From Cyanobacteria bacterium RM1_2_2 (GTDB taxonomy: Bacteria > Cyanobacteriota > Cyanobacteriia > Elainellales > Elainellaceae), in assembly GCA_012033495.1 (NCBI GenBank), contig JAAUQT010000005.1:1-64000 (forward strand): 64,000 nucleotides of DNA. The letters are read 5' to 3'. The position numbers and the translations under genes were made by a program. Below are positions 46,267 to 55,110 of this stretch, piece after piece; position 1 is the stretch's first letter, and the number at the start of each line of letters is the position of its first letter. The notes beneath the pieces were generated by a model that was given only the letters and a program-made list of their open reading frames with translations, was not told the origin of the DNA and ran no database searches.

Positions 46267-47058
46267 CTAGAGATCTGGATCAACTCCTAGCTGCCGCAAC
46301 TGTTCGGCTAGTCGTTCGGCTCGCTGCTGTGCCAGTTCTGCCTGTTGCTGGGCGGTTGCTGCCTGTTGTTGTGCCAGTTCTGCCTGTTGTTGGGCGGCTT
46401 CTTCAGGGAGAGGAACTAAGTTACCGTCAGGATCGTAAAACCGCAGCCAGTGACAGGTTCCAGTCGGAGGTTCGCGGTCAAGTGCGCCTTCCCAAGGGGC
46501 GAGCCAAAGTCCGAGGGCGTCGCTCCAGAGCCAGCCTCGATCGTTGGGGCTAAGCGGTTGATAGCCCTGTTCGAGGTTCAGTTGCCAGCCTTCCAGAGAA
46601 TCGGGCTTGAAGGGATCGTAGATAAAATAATTGCGGGTTTTGAAGGTGCGCGCGTAGAGGTCTTTTTTGATTTTGCGATCGACGGCTTCCGTAGAGGGAG
46701 AGAGAAACTCAACGATCACATCGGGATAGCGCCCGTCCTCTTCCCACACGACCCAGCCTTGGCGCTCCCGGTTGCCGTCGGTGTTGAGCGTGACAAAGAA
46801 ATCGGGGCCGCGAAAGTCTCGGTTGAAGACCTGTTTGTTGCTGAAGTAGATGAACATATTGCCGCCCGCGAAGTAATCGTTTCGACCGGCATAGGCTTGC
46901 ACCAGCGAGCGAATCAGCACCCCAATTGCCATGTAGTGACGTTTTGATTCCAAGGGTTCTCCATCATCAAAAATCAGATCCGTGGGCGGTGTGGGTTCAA
47001 GATAGGGTGGCTCTGGGAGCAGGGGAGACATCACAGAAGTTGACGGCAGTTCAACCAT
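46267..47058 (-). CDS. Uma2-family putative endonuclease
   Basis: 263 residues from the ATG at 47058, chosen because GGAGGT lies just upstream of it; an in-frame GTG at 47070 would remove that spacing. The DUF820/Uma2 PD-(D/E)xK nuclease fold shows in FDDGEPLESKRHYMAIGVL, DFFVTLNTDGNRERQGWVVW and YPDVIVEFLSPSTEAVDRKI (D, E and K expected at the active site). The C-terminus is a Gln/Ala-rich coiled coil (QQQAELAQQQAATAQQQAEL) encoded by short tandem repeats. Such genes are many in cyanobacteria and their role is poorly known. Confidence 0.9.
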   Translation of the reverse strand: MVELPSTSVMSPLLPEPPYLEPTPPTDLIFDDGEPLESKRHYMAIGVLIRSLVQAYAGRNDYFAGGNMFIYFSNKQVFNRDFRGPDFFVTLNTDGNRERQGWVVWEEDGRYPDVIVEFLSPSTEAVDRKIKKDLYARTFKTRNYFIYDPFKPDSLEGWQLNLEQGYQPLSPNDRGWLWSDALGLWLAPWEGALDREPPTGTCHWLRFYDPDGNLVPLPEEAAQQQAELAQQQAATAQQQAELAQQRAERLAEQLRQLGVDPDL

Positions 47059-47216
47059 ATTGACCTCCACAAACGGGGTGTTTTTTGTACTAATTCACAA
47101 TTTGGAACTCGCAATTCAAAACTCTGGAATCCCATCATCGCATACAATTTACAACGTTTGAATCGTTGCCGGTTTTTCGAGAATTGTACTACTGCTGACG
47201 CGATCTAGCCCAACTC

Positions 47217-49310
47217 TTAGCCTTCTGGCTTCATGTTCATCTTTTGCTGGCGTTCTCGTCCTTGCGTCCAGTCTGACTGAGGCTGACCGATGCCATAGGT
47301 GACGGCATAGCTTTGGGTCAGCAGCCACAGCCACAGCGCCGGATTCCGGGGTTCCAGCCAAGGTTGGATCATCTGCGTGAAGGCAGGCAGCCAGCGAAAC
47401 AGCCAGCCTATCAGGGCACTGATTGTAAAGTTTACATAGCTTCCTAACCAGCGCAGCAAATCTTTCGCGCCCGCCAGTTCCCAGATCCACAGCAGCAGCG
47501 CCGGATTTTGCCACGCCGCTTTGATCGCCATGCGGTTAAACGGAATCCAACCCGCCCGATCTTTAACAAACCGATCGGCAACGGCGGGAGATTCGCTAGC
47601 GAGAATGCCAAAAAACGTATTCAGCATCGAATTGACTCGCTCTGGAGCAATGAATCGACCCGTCGGAACCATCATGCCTTTGGAAAATAGCCAGGTGACG
47701 GCGATATTGCTCTGAAAGGCGCGAATTTGATTTAAATGGTTAGATTTCAGCAAATCATGCCGCAATGCCGTATCGAGCAGGTCGGTTAATCGGGGCAGAT
47801 TCCGCACCAGCGAGCCAAATCCTGTAAACACGAGCGGAGATTGCAAGGAAGCCGCATCGCCAATCGCAATGAGGCGATCAAACGCAATTTGCCGATCGCT
47901 AGCACGGACGCTGAAATGACCGGGAATGTAGCCAAAGGTGGCTTTTTTCCAGGTCAGCTTGTCGAGATCACAGCGACGATATTCCGGCAGGATCGTGAAA
48001 AAGTCTTCATACATTTCCAGCAGCGATCCAGGGTTGGTGGCATTGACCTGATGGTAGTGAAACAAGTAGAAAGTAAGCTCGTTGCCGCGACCGGGAAATA
48101 GTTCCCAGATAAGCTGCCGCCCCCGCGAAATGTCGCCATGACTGTTGAGCACATCGCCATATCGCGCATCCCAAACGCCTGGCTCGAAGCCGCCGTCAAT
48201 CACTGCGCCCACCGTGGGACAAACGCTATCAAACGCCCGCCCGCCATTGAGTTGCCACGCAATCGGAGAAGCCGTTCCCATCGCATCGACCAACAGCCGC
48301 CCCTGAGCCTGTCGTACCGTCTGATCAGCTAAATGCTTGGCTCGTACCGTCACCTGTTCGCTGCCAATCTCTGCCCGCAAGAACTCGGTTTCGTCCCAAA
48401 TTTCGCCGCCTGCCGCCCGCAACTTTTCGCCACACAGCTTCAGCAGTTTTTCCGCGTCGATAGCGATGTTCAGCACCGTTGGTGTATGCAGAATTGGCGC
48501 TTTCGACTGAGGAGGATTGTTGGCATCAAAAAACTTGTGAAACCCATCAATATATTCACAAGCAATCAGGCTCTCGAATTCAACCGCCGTGAATAGCCCC
48601 AGATCGATCAAACTTTGAAACTCAACCCGCGAAATATTCCACTCTCGATTCATGCGGCCAAACGGCAGCCGTTCTAGCAGCAAAACTCGATAGCCCAAGC
48701 GCGCCATCACCGCCGCATGGATTACGCCCAACGCACCACCTACATAGATCAAATCGTAAGTAGACAAGCTAGAACTTTTTGCAACCGATGCTGCTCCATT
48801 CTCAAAAATCACCTGCTTTGGTTGCTGAGGATTACGGACGCCTTCGCGCCAGCGTTGCTCCCACCAATAAACGCGAGTCAGGTCATATTCACCATTGGGG
48901 ATGCGGCGGAAATAGTGAACGGTCTTGGGATAATAGGGTGCAAGGGCGTCAAAGATGGGCTGCTGAGGATCAATGACAGGCGGCTCCGGATAGTGCTGGG
49001 GAAATTGCAAGCGAACCGCTTGAGTCAGAGCCGCTAGAATTTGACTTTCTTGAGGCGCTGCCTGATCTGCCCAACGAAAAACTTTCAAATAGGTAGTGCG
49101 TTGCAGCGACCAAGTAAAAATCGAAAGCTCATCAGGCAACGCTTGAGCAGAACTTGTAGAAGCATCGCTAAAAACTAGTCGAAATCCGTCAGGAGTGGTA
49201 TACTTCGTAGCCAAATTTGTCTGAATTGAGGGCAGAAATTGCTGCTGCAACCAGTCACGCACAGCGACACTTTCAGGGGTGGGAATTTCGAGGTAAAGCA
49301 GTTCTTTCAT
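47217..49310 (-). CDS. CruA/CruP-type lycopene cyclase-like FAD protein
   Basis: 697 residues from ATG 49310 (a TTG at 49316 adds two). An FAD-binding Rossmann fold begins with DLIYVGGALGVIHAAVMARL near residue 190 and continues to RVLLLERLPFGRMNREWNIS. IAIGDAASLQSPLVFTGFGS is the second FAD motif. CruA/CruP proteins cyclise lycopene to carotenes or act on related carotenoids; which is meant here cannot be told. The N-terminal ~180 residues and the C-terminal hydrophobic region (NPALLLWIWELAG, ISALIGWLFRWLP) are typical of the longer CruA-like form. Divergent from the small gene at 49474. Confidence 0.85.
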   Translation of the reverse strand: MKELLYLEIPTPESVAVRDWLQQQFLPSIQTNLATKYTTPDGFRLVFSDASTSSAQALPDELSIFTWSLQRTTYLKVFRWADQAAPQESQILAALTQAVRLQFPQHYPEPPVIDPQQPIFDALAPYYPKTVHYFRRIPNGEYDLTRVYWWEQRWREGVRNPQQPKQVIFENGAASVAKSSSLSTYDLIYVGGALGVIHAAVMARLGYRVLLLERLPFGRMNREWNISRVEFQSLIDLGLFTAVEFESLIACEYIDGFHKFFDANNPPQSKAPILHTPTVLNIAIDAEKLLKLCGEKLRAAGGEIWDETEFLRAEIGSEQVTVRAKHLADQTVRQAQGRLLVDAMGTASPIAWQLNGGRAFDSVCPTVGAVIDGGFEPGVWDARYGDVLNSHGDISRGRQLIWELFPGRGNELTFYLFHYHQVNATNPGSLLEMYEDFFTILPEYRRCDLDKLTWKKATFGYIPGHFSVRASDRQIAFDRLIAIGDAASLQSPLVFTGFGSLVRNLPRLTDLLDTALRHDLLKSNHLNQIRAFQSNIAVTWLFSKGMMVPTGRFIAPERVNSMLNTFFGILASESPAVADRFVKDRAGWIPFNRMAIKAAWQNPALLLWIWELAGAKDLLRWLGSYVNFTISALIGWLFRWLPAFTQMIQPWLEPRNPALWLWLLTQSYAVTYGIGQPQSDWTQGRERQQKMNMKPEG

Positions 49311-49473
49311 TCTCAAATTCTAAAACTCAGATAAATTTTTGAGGTAAAGCGTAAATTTCCTGTAAAAGCAGGGTTGACAACAGCGAGTTGTGCGCTACAC
49401 TTCCGGTTACGCAGTTTGCTTAACAAACTTTACACGCTTCTCATCTTTGACATGTTTTTTCTCACAATTAGCA

Positions 49474-49707
49474 ATGTATTATCCCATCCCAGTTAGCCCT
49501 CAAGAAATAGTTGAACTGAAGCAAAAGCCCATCAATGAAGAGTTGATCGCAGCGGCAATTGCTGGCGTTGTGAAAATTGCGCGATTAAAAGGTCAAAGCT
49601 TAGACGACCTGACTGCGGAAGTGTTGGCGGATGATAGCCTGCTAGATCGAGATGCTCGCCGTTGGCTGAGCGACATTGTGGCCCAAGCTTGGCGAACGTT
49701 GCCCTAG
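49474..49707 (+). CDS. Small conserved hypothetical protein
   Basis: 77 residues from ATG 49474: YYPIPVSPQEIVELKQKPIN, then helical ELIAAAIAGVVKIARLKGQS and LTAEVLADDSLLDRDARRWL. The frame is open from 49390 but the N-terminal part there is unlike protein. The mostly helical soluble fold has a cyanobacterial look; no function is known to me. Its TAG stop (49705-49707) is the boundary CTAG of a dispersed repeat. Confidence 0.7.
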   Translation: MYYPIPVSPQEIVELKQKPINEELIAAAIAGVVKIARLKGQSLDDLTAEVLADDSLLDRDARRWLSDIVAQAWRTLP

Positions 49708-49835
49708 GGCGCGTCATCCATGAATGGTCAAACGTTTGCCGCATCAGCCGGATCGCGCCCGTTTCCAGAAAACAAGTTAGGGGCTGTAGCCTCGCCATGG
49801 TCAGGGTTTTAGCCGGAATGAATGGCAACTCCTAG
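49704..49835. repeat. YTAR-bounded dispersed repeat, family 3, copy 5
   Basis: 132 bp from CTAG 49704 to CTAG 49832: GGGCGCGTCATCCATGAATG, CATCAGCCGGATCGCGCCCG, AGGGGCTGTAGCCTCGCCAT, then GGTTTTAGCCGGAATGAATG. The left CTAG supplies the stop of the upstream gene. The rest of the gap to the dps start (49836-50184) holds only a weak 30-codon frame. Confidence 0.85.
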
Positions 49836-50184
49836 GTAAGGGGCAGGGCTTGCCAAAGTCCTTGCAGTAGTCAACCATCTCATCACTCTCATCACTTAAA
49901 TCTGCCCTTACAGAGATTTAGATGGGTTTTACTGTTTTACTAAAGTCTTTGCGATAAGCAAGTATCATGGCTGCCAAACTTGCCCGTAAGAAGCAAGTAC
50001 GCAAGTATCGAGTGAGCAAAACTAATCTCTTGCCTTGTGCTCAACTCATCACTATCTGACAAGCCAAGAAGGCAAAATTATTACAGTATTCTTACAAAAC
50101 TGCGCTTACTTGTGTCATCCTGACCGTTTTCAATTATGGTGGGGACTAAAATTACTGTTAGTTTTTACACAGGATGTAAGGTAT

Positions 50185-50817
50185 ATGGGCAGCAACGGTT
50201 ATGGTCAATTGTACTCTACTCGCATTGATATGCCTGCTGAGACTCGATCGCAGGTGATCGCGACTTTAAACCAAACCCTTGCTTCTACCCTTGATCTAAA
50301 AACACAGGTGAAGCAAGCTCACTGGAATGTTAAGGGAATGGATTTCTACCAGCTTCATGAGCTATTTGACGAAATGGCTTCTGAGCTAGAAGAGTACGTC
50401 GATATGGTGGCTGAACGGGTGACGGCGCTCGGTGGTTTGGCGCTTGGCACGGCTCGCATCGCCGCAACTCAATCTGAATTGCCAGAATATTTGTTCGACA
50501 TCTTGGACGGCAAGGATCACATCACAGCGCTGGCTGACCGTTACGCAATTTATGCCAAGTCATTACGGGAGAACATTGACAAAACTGATGATTTGGGTGA
50601 TGCCGACACGGCTGACCTCTACACCGAAATTTCTCGCGCTATTGACAAGCGGCTGTGGTTCCTAGAAGCGCATTTACAAACCGAGGTCGAGATTGTGCCT
50701 GTCAACGGCAGCACTCGCAAAACGGCGGCTAAAACGGTAGCCAAAGCTGCCAAAACAGACACTAAAACAACCACTAAAACAACGGCGGACAAAGCCAAAA
50801 AGCCAAAAGCCAAGTGA
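50185..50817 (+). CDS. dps: Dps-family DNA-binding ferritin
   Basis: 210 residues from ATG 50185, preceded by AGGATGTAAGGT; the frame is open from 50035 but unlike a protein there. The ferritin-like core has the intersubunit ferroxidase residues in VKQAHWNVKGMDFYQLHELF (His) and EMASELEEYVDMVAERV (Asp, Glu). Dps cages oxidise and store iron and shield DNA from peroxide. The last ~35 residues are a Lys/Ala/Thr-rich tail (KTAAKTVAKAAKTDTKTTTK) resembling histone H1 or AlgP tails and likely bind DNA. This is longer than in typical Dps. Confidence 0.95.
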   Translation: MGSNGYGQLYSTRIDMPAETRSQVIATLNQTLASTLDLKTQVKQAHWNVKGMDFYQLHELFDEMASELEEYVDMVAERVTALGGLALGTARIAATQSELPEYLFDILDGKDHITALADRYAIYAKSLRENIDKTDDLGDADTADLYTEISRAIDKRLWFLEAHLQTEVEIVPVNGSTRKTAAKTVAKAAKTDTKTTTKTTADKAKKPKAK

Positions 50818-50894
50818 TAGCCAGTCCAGCTTGCCAGCAAAGCTTGATAGACTAGACGAAAGCTCAGTTTTTCCGATTTGGAATTCATTAATTT

Positions 50895-51122
50895 ATGCTC
50901 AAGCGTACCAATCCAGATACTAGCCAACTGATGCGTCGGGCAGAAGACCTGATCAGTGCTGCCTCAAACCGGTATCGAATTACCGTACAAGTAGCAAACC
51001 GAGCGCAGCGGCGGCGGTTCGAGGAGTTTGACAGCCTAGATGATCCAAAAATGAAACCTGTGATTCGGGCGATTATTGAAATGTCGGATGAACTAACCCA
51101 ACCCGAAATTATTGGTGAATAG
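50895..51122 (+). CDS. rpoZ: RNA polymerase omega subunit
   Basis: 75 residues: [20 protein letters not shown] with [20 protein letters not shown], the cyanobacterial omega form. Omega helps assemble RNA polymerase and, in cyanobacteria, favours the housekeeping sigma factor. It heads an apparent operon; the next gene starts 13 bp after it and DUF1818 follows. Confidence 0.95.
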   Translation: MLKRTNPDTSQLMRRAEDLISAASNRYRITVQVANRAQRRRFEEFDSLDDPKMKPVIRAIIEMSDELTQPEIIGE

Positions 51123-51135
51123 ACCTGATTGATTT

Positions 51136-51777
51136 ATGCCATCACCAGTTCTGCGCCAATCTCGCCTGCTGTGTGCCGCCCTGACGATGGGGCTGGTGAT
51201 GGCTTTAGCTGCTCTACCCACCGCATTGCCCAATTCCAGTCATCCATGGGCGAGATCGATTCATTTGCCAGCAGCAACGGCGCAAAGATTTCAGATTGAT
51301 GAGATTTGGCAACAAATTTACGAAGAGGTTCCCGGTATTCCTCTGGAAAACGAGTATGTCAACAAAGACACAGGCGATGTCTCCACCGATAACACGCTGA
51401 TCAATCGATTGATTCGCTATCACATTTACGTGAAAGGGCGACCGACGGCCTATCGGCTAGATTGGAAGCTGACTTTGGCAGATTACTTGGGCGTGAACGA
51501 ACGAATGGATGCAGAGACCTATCCTAGCGGTACGAGTATGCGAACGAATCCGTTAGATGGCGATATCGTAGCAATTAAAGGCTTGAATCGTGCTCAGCGG
51601 GATGCTTTGGTGAATGCTTTAGTGAGTTTATTTAACCCCAGTTCCCAAACCTCCTCAGAACCTGCTCCGGCAACTCCTAGCCCTCCTAGCCCAACAGTGG
51701 CTCCGTCTCCAACGAGTACGCCTTCCCGGTTTCCACGCCAACCGCAGCCCGGAGACGCCCAATTGTTACAGCCTTAA
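51136..51777 (+). CDS. Secreted hypothetical protein in rpoZ operon
   Basis: 213 residues. A signal peptide is likely (LLCAALTMGLVMALAALPTA with arginines before it), and a cleavage site could be near ATAQRFQ. The middle part, from EIWQQIYEEVPGIPLENEYV to DALVNALVSLFN, is conserved-looking and unrecognised. A Pro/Ser/Thr-rich tail (residues ~175-213) ends the protein. It starts 13 bp after rpoZ and ends 19 bp before DUF1818, so it is probably cotranscribed with both. Function unknown. Confidence 0.8.
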   Translation: MPSPVLRQSRLLCAALTMGLVMALAALPTALPNSSHPWARSIHLPAATAQRFQIDEIWQQIYEEVPGIPLENEYVNKDTGDVSTDNTLINRLIRYHIYVKGRPTAYRLDWKLTLADYLGVNERMDAETYPSGTSMRTNPLDGDIVAIKGLNRAQRDALVNALVSLFNPSSQTSSEPAPATPSPPSPTVAPSPTSTPSRFPRQPQPGDAQLLQP

Positions 51778-51796
51778 GTTGGATCAGAAAAATTAG

Positions 51797-52162
51797 ATGG
51801 TGCGTCAACTCAAATCAGGGATGGGCTGGCGTTTAGGATGGAATCCAGATGCTGAGATCTTCCAAGGCTTGGTAGGTACAGATAGCTGGGCAGTTGAACT
51901 GACCAAAGCAGAACTCGCAGATTTCTGTCGTTTGGTGCTTCAGCTTGCGGAAACCATGCACGCGATGCAGCCAGAGCTAATGGAGGAAGAGCGGATGGGC
52001 TGCGAGACAGAAAGCGATCTGGTTTGGCTAGAGGTGGAAGGTTTTCCTCACGCTTATCGACTTCGCCTCATCTTGTTGACCGGAAGACGCACCGAAGCCG
52101 AATGGACAGAAACTGCTGTCCCTGGTTTACTTCAAGCCATCCAAACGTTGCAGGTTTTTTAG
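51797..52162 (+). CDS. DUF1818 family protein
   Basis: 121 residues: GMGWRLGWNPDAEIFQGLVG, WAVELTKAELADFCRLVLQL and DLVWLEVEGFPHAYRLRLIL match the cyanobacterial DUF1818 family, a small soluble alpha/beta fold of unknown function. It starts 19 bp after the previous gene and is convergent with the D-glutamate cyclase-like gene. Linkage to rpoZ is common in cyanobacteria, from memory. Confidence 0.88.
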   Translation: MVRQLKSGMGWRLGWNPDAEIFQGLVGTDSWAVELTKAELADFCRLVLQLAETMHAMQPELMEEERMGCETESDLVWLEVEGFPHAYRLRLILLTGRRTEAEWTETAVPGLLQAIQTLQVF

Positions 52163-52181
52163 TAGCTACTAGAACAGCAGG

Positions 52182-52979
52182 CTAGAGCGTTAAGTCCTCG
52201 TCTCTCAAATCACTGATAAACATATGTCCGGGTGCATGGGTGATAGCGAATTCGGGCTGAGCTTGCAGAATTGCCGTTTGAGTTGTGACGCCACAGGCCC
52301 AAAATACAGGAACCTCACCCGGATGCAGCGGAACCGCATCTCCATAATCAGGGTTTTCGAGTGTCTGGATTCCAATGGCGCTAGGATCACCGATGTGCAC
52401 AGGCGACCCGTGAGCTTTGTGATAGCGCTGAGTCACTTCGACGGCGCGTACAACTTGGTGGGCTGGTAACGGACGCATCGAGACGACCAGCGGCCCAGAA
52501 AATCTCTGAGTTGGGATGCAGTTGATATTGGTTTTGTACATGGGCACATTTTTTCCGGTTTCGATATGTCGTACAGGCAGCCCGACGGCGATCATGGCGT
52601 TTTCAAACGAGAAGGAACAGCCAATCAGAAAAGCAACCAAATTTTGGTGCCAAAAAGCTCGAATGTCGGTGGTTTCTTCCCAAAACTGTCCTTGCCGAAA
52701 AATCTTGTAGCGAGGTAAATCTGTCCGTAGGTCAGATCCTGGCGCAATGAGTTTTGGTTCAGGGCTGCCAATTTCGGTTACGTCGAGGATAGGGCAGGCT
52801 TTAGGATTGCGTTGGCAAAAGAGCAGAAACTCAAACGCCCAATCATCAGGCAAGATCACTAGATTGGCTTGCACAAATCCTGGCGCGAGTCCGGGAGTAG
52901 GGGCTGTGAATTTGGACTCTCGGCAAAGTTGGCGAATTTCAGCAGAGGTATGCAGATAGGACGCCGCAGCATTCAACAT
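52182..52979 (-). CDS. D-glutamate cyclase-like putative hydro-lyase (DUF1445)
   Basis: 265 residues: FTAPTPGLAPGFVQANLVIL, WAFEFLLFCQRNPKACPILD, the AFLIGCSFSFENAM segment and PVFWACGVTTQTAILQAQPE are characteristic of the DUF1445 family. Its mammalian relative DGLUCY turns D-glutamate into 5-oxo-D-proline. The bacterial proteins are often annotated as hydro-lyases without proof. The cysteine in CGVTTQ is conserved. The nearby oxoprolinase genes (53437-57121, same strand) would open the 5-oxoproline ring, which supports such a role but does not prove it. Confidence 0.9.
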   Translation of the reverse strand: MLNAAASYLHTSAEIRQLCRESKFTAPTPGLAPGFVQANLVILPDDWAFEFLLFCQRNPKACPILDVTEIGSPEPKLIAPGSDLRTDLPRYKIFRQGQFWEETTDIRAFWHQNLVAFLIGCSFSFENAMIAVGLPVRHIETGKNVPMYKTNINCIPTQRFSGPLVVSMRPLPAHQVVRAVEVTQRYHKAHGSPVHIGDPSAIGIQTLENPDYGDAVPLHPGEVPVFWACGVTTQTAILQAQPEFAITHAPGHMFISDLRDEDLTL

Positions 52980-53063
52980 TTTAGGTTCCTGTGAAGTAAG
53001 TTCGAGTTATGGCAGTGGTTTGTAGGGTCTGTGCTTTAGTCGGAATTAGGCAAGCTAAGGATG

Positions 53064-53411
53064 CTAACGCAGCAACTGAGCAAGGTTCTGTAGTTCTACT
53101 AAAATTTGCTGTGGCGTAGTATTGTTGTTCTTGTTCTGTAGATGGGCAATTCTCTGTAATTGTTCAAAGGTCGGAGGCGGACATTGACCAAAATATTTTC
53201 GACAGCGTAGCTGAATCAAGTCTCGACGGTAGACTTGATGGTAAGCAGAGATAAGCTCACAAGCCGCTTGAATCTCTGCTGGTTTGTATGCTGGATGTTT
53301 TGTTAGCATACGCCTTAACCGAATTGAACTGATGCTGTTTAGAATTCCCCAATCTGTAATTGTTAGAGGGCAATCAATAACTAAAATTGTGTTCTCAATC
53401 AAGTTAGACAT
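53064..53411 (-). CDS. Hypothetical protein downstream of oxoprolinase
   Basis: 115 residues from ATG 53411 (MSNLIENTILVIDCPLTITD); an upstream frame to 53477 overlaps the oxoprolinase end. It is soluble, basic and asparagine-rich at the end. No family is recognised. It starts 25 bp after the oxoprolinase B stop, so cotranscription is likely. Confidence 0.55.
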   Translation of the reverse strand: MSNLIENTILVIDCPLTITDWGILNSISSIRLRRMLTKHPAYKPAEIQAACELISAYHQVYRRDLIQLRCRKYFGQCPPPTFEQLQRIAHLQNKNNNTTPQQILVELQNLAQLLR

Positions 53412-53436
53412 TATTTCACTCCTATCGATCGAGTAT

Positions 53437-55110
53437 TTAATCCAAAGCGCCAAATCCGCCTCCGCCAGGCGTTTCAATCACAAACACATCACCAGGCTGT
53501 ATCTGAACTTCGGCTCTGCTGCTCAAAAGCTCGACAGTTCCATCACGCCGCTCGACCGCATTCCTCCCGACTAAACCTGGTTCACCTCCTTGCAGGCCAA
53601 ACGGTGGAATGACTCGATGTCCTGACAGAATTGCGGCTGTCATGGCTTCTCGAAAGCGAATTCGCCGAATCACGCCATTGCCGCCAGAGTGTGCTCCCTT
53701 GCCACCACTCTGGGGACGAATCGCAAATTTTTCGACCAGCACCGGAAACCGCCACTCCAACACCTCTGGGTCAGTCAGGCGAGAGTTGGTCATGTGGGTT
53801 TGAACAGCGTCTGTGCCGTTAAAAGTGGCTCCGGCCCCAGAACCGCCACAAATCGTCTCGTAATATTGATGGCGTTCGTTGCCAAAGGTGAAGTTGTTCA
53901 TCGTGCCTTGAGCCGCTGCCATCACGCCGAGCGCTCCGTATAGTGCGTTGGCAATGGCTTGAGAGGTTTCCACGTTTCCAGCAACCACAGCCGCCGGATA
54001 GCGCGGGTTTAAAAAACACCCTTCTGGAATAATCATTTTGAGTGGTTTTAAGCAGCCTGCATTCAGCGGAATGTCGTCTTCAACTAACGTGCGAAACACA
54101 TACAGCACAACGGCTTTACAAATTGCTAGCGGAGCATTTAAATTGGTTGCCTGTTGCGGAGAAGTGCCTGTGAAATCAATCTGTGCCGTTCGGTTAGCAT
54201 GATTAATCGTGATTGCAACTCTGATCTCACTACCGTTATCCATCACGTAATGGAAATTTCCGTCTCTTAAAACCTCAATAACTCGCCGTACCGATTCTTC
54301 AGCATTCTCTTGAACGTATTGCATATATTGCTGAACTGTTTCTAAGCCATAGTGCTCGACCATACGGTGAAGCTCTTGCACGCCTCGCTCGTTTGCGGCG
54401 ATCTGAGCCTGAAGGTCGGCTAAATTCTGGGTTGGGTTGCGGACGGGATAAGCGCCGGATGTTAACACTTGCAGCAATTCAGCTTCTCTGAACTGCCCCT
54501 GATGGACAAGCTGGAAATTATTGAGGAGCACCCCTTCTTGCTCAACTGTGACGCTGTAGGGCGGCATTGAACCGGGCGTAATTCCACCAATGTCGGCATG
54601 ATGCCCGCGAGAAGCGACATAAAAGAGAGGTTGCGATTGATCTGGTTGTCCTTGCCAGAACACAGGTGTGATCACTGTAATATCAGGCAAGTGAGTGCCA
54701 CCGTTGTAGGGATTATTAGACACATAAACATCGCCAGATTTCAACGTGTTGCCATGGGCGTGAATCAAACTACGAACACTTTCACTCATGGAACCGAGAT
54801 GAACAGGAATATGGGGTGCATTGGCCACAAGCTGTCCCTGCTGATCGAAAATGGCACAGGAGAAATCTAGTCGTTCTTTGATGTTGACGGAGTAGCTGGT
54901 GTTTTGCAGCGTAATGCCCATCTGTTCGGCGATGGCTCGGACGAGGTTGTTGAAGATTTCTAGCAGGACGGGGTCAGGGGAGTGGGGAGGTGGGGAGGTG
55001 GGGAGTGGGGAAGTAGGGAGGTGGGGAGTGGGGGGAGACTGGAGGCTGTTGGGTTTGCTTGAGGATGAGGTGGCTGCGTGAGGTGAGGTAGGCTGTCCAG
55101 CCGGGTTCAA
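53437..55110 (-). CDS. Hydantoinase B/5-oxoprolinase, beta part
   Basis: 557 residues. The HyuB domain begins at DPVLLEIFNNLVRAIAEQMG and has FSCAIFDQQGQLVANAPHIP, SNNPYNGGTHLPDITVITPV, GGITPGSMPP and the closing GGGGFGALD. Together with HyuA it cleaves 5-oxoproline (or hydantoin) using ATP. Before the domain the frame is Pro/Ser/Thr-rich, encoded by tandem repeats, and starts only at TTG 55110. No ATG precedes the domain. In many cyanobacteria HyuA and HyuB are one polypeptide, so this is probably the second half of a fused gene whose frame changes in the repeats. Confidence 0.9.
   Translation of the reverse strand: MNPAGQPTSPHAATSSSSKPNSLQSPPTPHLPTSPLPTSPPPHSPDPVLLEIFNNLVRAIAEQMGITLQNTSYSVNIKERLDFSCAIFDQQGQLVANAPHIPVHLGSMSESVRSLIHAHGNTLKSGDVYVSNNPYNGGTHLPDITVITPVFWQGQPDQSQPLFYVASRGHHADIGGITPGSMPPYSVTVEQEGVLLNNFQLVHQGQFREAELLQVLTSGAYPVRNPTQNLADLQAQIAANERGVQELHRMVEHYGLETVQQYMQYVQENAEESVRRVIEVLRDGNFHYVMDNGSEIRVAITINHANRTAQIDFTGTSPQQATNLNAPLAICKAVVLYVFRTLVEDDIPLNAGCLKPLKMIIPEGCFLNPRYPAAVVAGNVETSQAIANALYGALGVMAAAQGTMNNFTFGNERHQYYETICGGSGAGATFNGTDAVQTHMTNSRLTDPEVLEWRFPVLVEKFAIRPQSGGKGAHSGGNGVIRRIRFREAMTAAILSGHRVIPPFGLQGGEPGLVGRNAVERRDGTVELLSSRAEVQIQPGDVFVIETPGGGGFGALD

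Noticed and set aside
49967-50059. 30-codon basic peptide (starts MAAKLARKKQVRKYRVSKT)
   Set aside because: Its basic start looks like a ribosomal-type peptide, but it is short, has no clear ribosome site, and could be the dps leader; not enough to call.
54977-55035. Possible CRISPR-like array
   Set aside because: Units are only 7-8 bp with no spacers; it is a simple tandem repeat inside coding sequence.
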